DNA of 13,600 nucleotides from DATEUP01 sp035283065 (lineage in GTDB: Archaea > Thermoplasmatota > DTKX01 > DATEUP01): positions 1-13,600 of the forward strand of contig DATEUP010000147.1 of assembly GCA_035283065.1 (NCBI GenBank). The letters run 5' to 3'. Position 1 is the first letter of the stretch. The number at the start of each line of letters is the position of its first letter. The position numbers were made by a program, and so were the translations under genes. Below the pieces are notes generated by a model. That model did not search any database. It was given only the letters and a program-made list of their open reading frames with translations, and was not told the DNA's origin. Below are positions 12,171 to 13,600 of this stretch, piece after piece.

Positions 12171-13600
12171 TCAGCGCCCGCGGCGCGGGCGCCTGCTCCC
12201 GCGCGCGCTCTCTGCGCGCTCCGCCTTGATTCTTTCCGCGCGGCGCTTGCGCGCCCTCAGGCCCAACGCGCCCGCCGCGGCGGCAAGAGCGAAGGCGGCC
12301 CCAATGAGAAGGAGCGCCTCCCGGGTTACGCCGACGGGCCCCTGGGCCCTCGCGCCGCCCAGCGTGATCTTCTCGACCTTATCGGAGGTCGCGTTGAGCG
12401 CCGTCTCGGTCACGATCCCCCGGCTCTCGATCCGTACGCCATGGGGCGTGAGGTTTTGCCGCGTGCCGTTGCCAAACTCGCGGAATTCCTCGAGGGTCGC
12501 GACGACCACGCCGGTCTCGTTCGTAAGGCCGCGGAAAACGGCAACCGCGTCGGCCGCCGTGATGTCCACGAGCGCGCCCCGTACCGCCGCGCCACCCTCG
12601 TCGACGATGAGCAGGGCCACCTCGTGGAAGACCCGCGTGCCCGTCATCCTCGCGTCATAGCTGTTGTTCTCGAGGAAGAAGTTCGAGACGTGGAGCTCGA
12701 TGGCAAGGCCGGTCCCGACAAACGCGTTTCCGACTGCCTCCCCACCGAGGACGCCTGGGCCCGCGTCCTGCACGCGGATGCCGACGCTATTGTCCGTAAA
12801 CTGGTTCCCCGTAAGCTCGACGGCCGACCGTGTGGCGTTCACGCCGGCGGAGGACCCGAAGAACGTCGAATTGGCGACTTGGACTGGCGAATCCTGGGCT
12901 CGCACGCCGGTGCCGAGCGAGAGGAACTCGCAGCCCTCCACGCTGCCGGTCGTGCCCTGCGCGGCGTCGAGCCCGATGAGCCCGCCAGCGATACGGCACC
13001 CCACGATGTCGAGCACGGAGCCGACGGCGCCCACCGCGAAGTTCGAGCTACCAAGGACCGTGAGGTTGCGCACGACCGGCGAGGCGTCGGCCACCTTGAG
13101 GCCGAAGCCCGTCGAATTGCGGATCACGAGGTCCTCGAGGACGGGCGAGGCGCCGGGCAGCACGGAAACGGCGACGACATTCGCGTCGAAGGCCGTGCGC
13201 CGGACGACGGGCGCGCCGGAGCGCAGGAAGAGGCCGTAGTACTTGTTGTCGTGGATCTGCGAGTCCTCGATGAGGGCCTCGCTCCCATCGATTTCAAGGC
13301 CGCCGAGGCCGGCGTCGCCGCGGAGCCCCGAGATGTCCGCGCGGCGGGCTTCCAGGTGGCCGCTCACGAGGAAGTTGTAGTGGAGCCCGGGGACATTCGA
13401 GCGCAGGACGGCGTCCTCCAGGATGAGCGACCCCCCCGCGTGCACTGTGAGCGTGATCGACCCTTCGCCGGCGAGGTTGAAGAGGATCGTCGAGTTGCGG
13501 ACAGTAAGGACGCCGCCCTGCGCCACCGTGATGGGGCCTTCGGCCACGTAAGTCTCGTCAAGGAGGAGGTAGGGCGAGACAACGCGCCACTCCGTGGCGG
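12171..13600 (-). CDS. Membrane-anchored beta-helix (NosD/pectate-lyase-like) surface protein, partial
   Basis: The frame is open to the right edge, so the N-terminus lies outside the window; a GTG at 13547 is not the true start, because good protein sequence continues upstream (VVSPYLLLDETY). At least 476 residues are visible. Most of it is a right-handed parallel beta-helix of repeated turns such as GLEIDGSEALIEDSQIHDN, with Asn-rich corners and many N-X-S/T sequons. Then comes a beta-sandwich-like segment (VRGALVDITAADA...), then a membrane helix (LLLIGAAFALAAAAGALGL), then an Arg/Lys-rich cytoplasmic tail. Such proteins bind or cleave polysaccharides or serve as cell-surface adhesins. No catalytic residues can be assigned. 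Confidence 0.82.
   Translation of the reverse strand, partial: ATEWRVVSPYLLLDETYVAEGPITVAQGGVLTVRNSTILFNLAGEGSITLTVHAGGSLILEDAVLRSNVPGLHYNFLVSGHLEARRADISGLRGDAGLGGLEIDGSEALIEDSQIHDNKYYGLFLRSGAPVVRRTAFDANVVAVSVLPGASPVLEDLVIRNSTGFGLKVADASPVVRNLTVLGSSNFAVGAVGSVLDIVGCRIAGGLIGLDAAQGTTGSVEGCEFLSLGTGVRAQDSPVQVANSTFFGSSAGVNATRSAVELTGNQFTDNSVGIRVQDAGPGVLGGEAVGNAFVGTGLAIELHVSNFFLENNSYDARMTGTRVFHEVALLIVDEGGAAVRGALVDITAADAVAVFRGLTNETGVVVATLEEFREFGNGTRQNLTPHGVRIESRGIVTETALNATSDKVEKITLGGARAQGPVGVTREALLLIGAAFALAAAAGALGLRARKRRAERIKAERAESARGSRRPRRGR

Noticed and set aside
1..13600. CRISPR array, insertion sequence or phage genes
   Set aside because: No regularly spaced repeats, inverted-repeat-bounded transposase, integrase or phage structural motif was found. 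The tRNA gene has no duplicated end nearby to suggest an attachment site.

Overview
The window looks like a piece of a high-G+C archaeal chromosome, probably from a euryarchaeal lineage such as Candidatus Thermoplasmatota. The lineage is an inference. Signs of an archaeon are a pyruvoyl-dependent arginine decarboxylase, a tRNA-Val gene with no encoded CCA, TATA-like boxes about 30-35 bases before several start codons (short-leader or leaderless transcripts), and exported proteins rich in N-X-S/T sequons. I see no insertion sequence, CRISPR array, integrase or rRNA.

Layout. Bases 1-63 hold the C-terminal end of a rightward gene. It converges on a leftward M14-type zinc carboxypeptidase-like gene (66-1466). 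A divergent promoter region (1467-1701) leads into a rightward metabolic cluster: two tandem paralogs of a DRE-TIM Re-citrate-synthase-like enzyme (1702-3162 and 3313-4743), then an NADP-type isocitrate dehydrogenase (4769-5995). Together these suggest a route from acetyl-CoA and oxaloacetate to 2-oxoglutarate, with aconitase encoded elsewhere. The second paralog has lost one of the two metal-binding histidines of the HxH motif.

The most unusual gene is 6112-7911. It encodes a membrane protein that joins a SlyD-like FKBP domain with an enlarged insert, one CxxCH heme-c motif, and a C-terminal four-helix membrane module. Two of those helices each carry an H-x13-H pair, the pattern of a transmembrane di-heme b electron wire. 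Just downstream (8019-8506) lies a shrunken paralog with the same 14-base upstream element, two large internal deletions and a frame break.

The right half holds a two-domain VOC protein (8522-9322, leftward), a divergent ETHE1/glyoxalase II-like metallo-beta-lactamase (9433-10074), and a leftward operon of a membrane-anchored thioredoxin-fold protein and a VKOR homolog that share a GTGA overlap (10105-11240). Next come the arginine decarboxylase (11322-11879), tRNA-Val(UAC) (12024-12097), and a beta-helix surface protein that runs off the right edge (12171-13600).

The FKBP, thioredoxin-fold and VKOR genes share a theme: folding, disulfide chemistry and redox chemistry outside the cytoplasmic membrane. 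That link is inference from proximity only.
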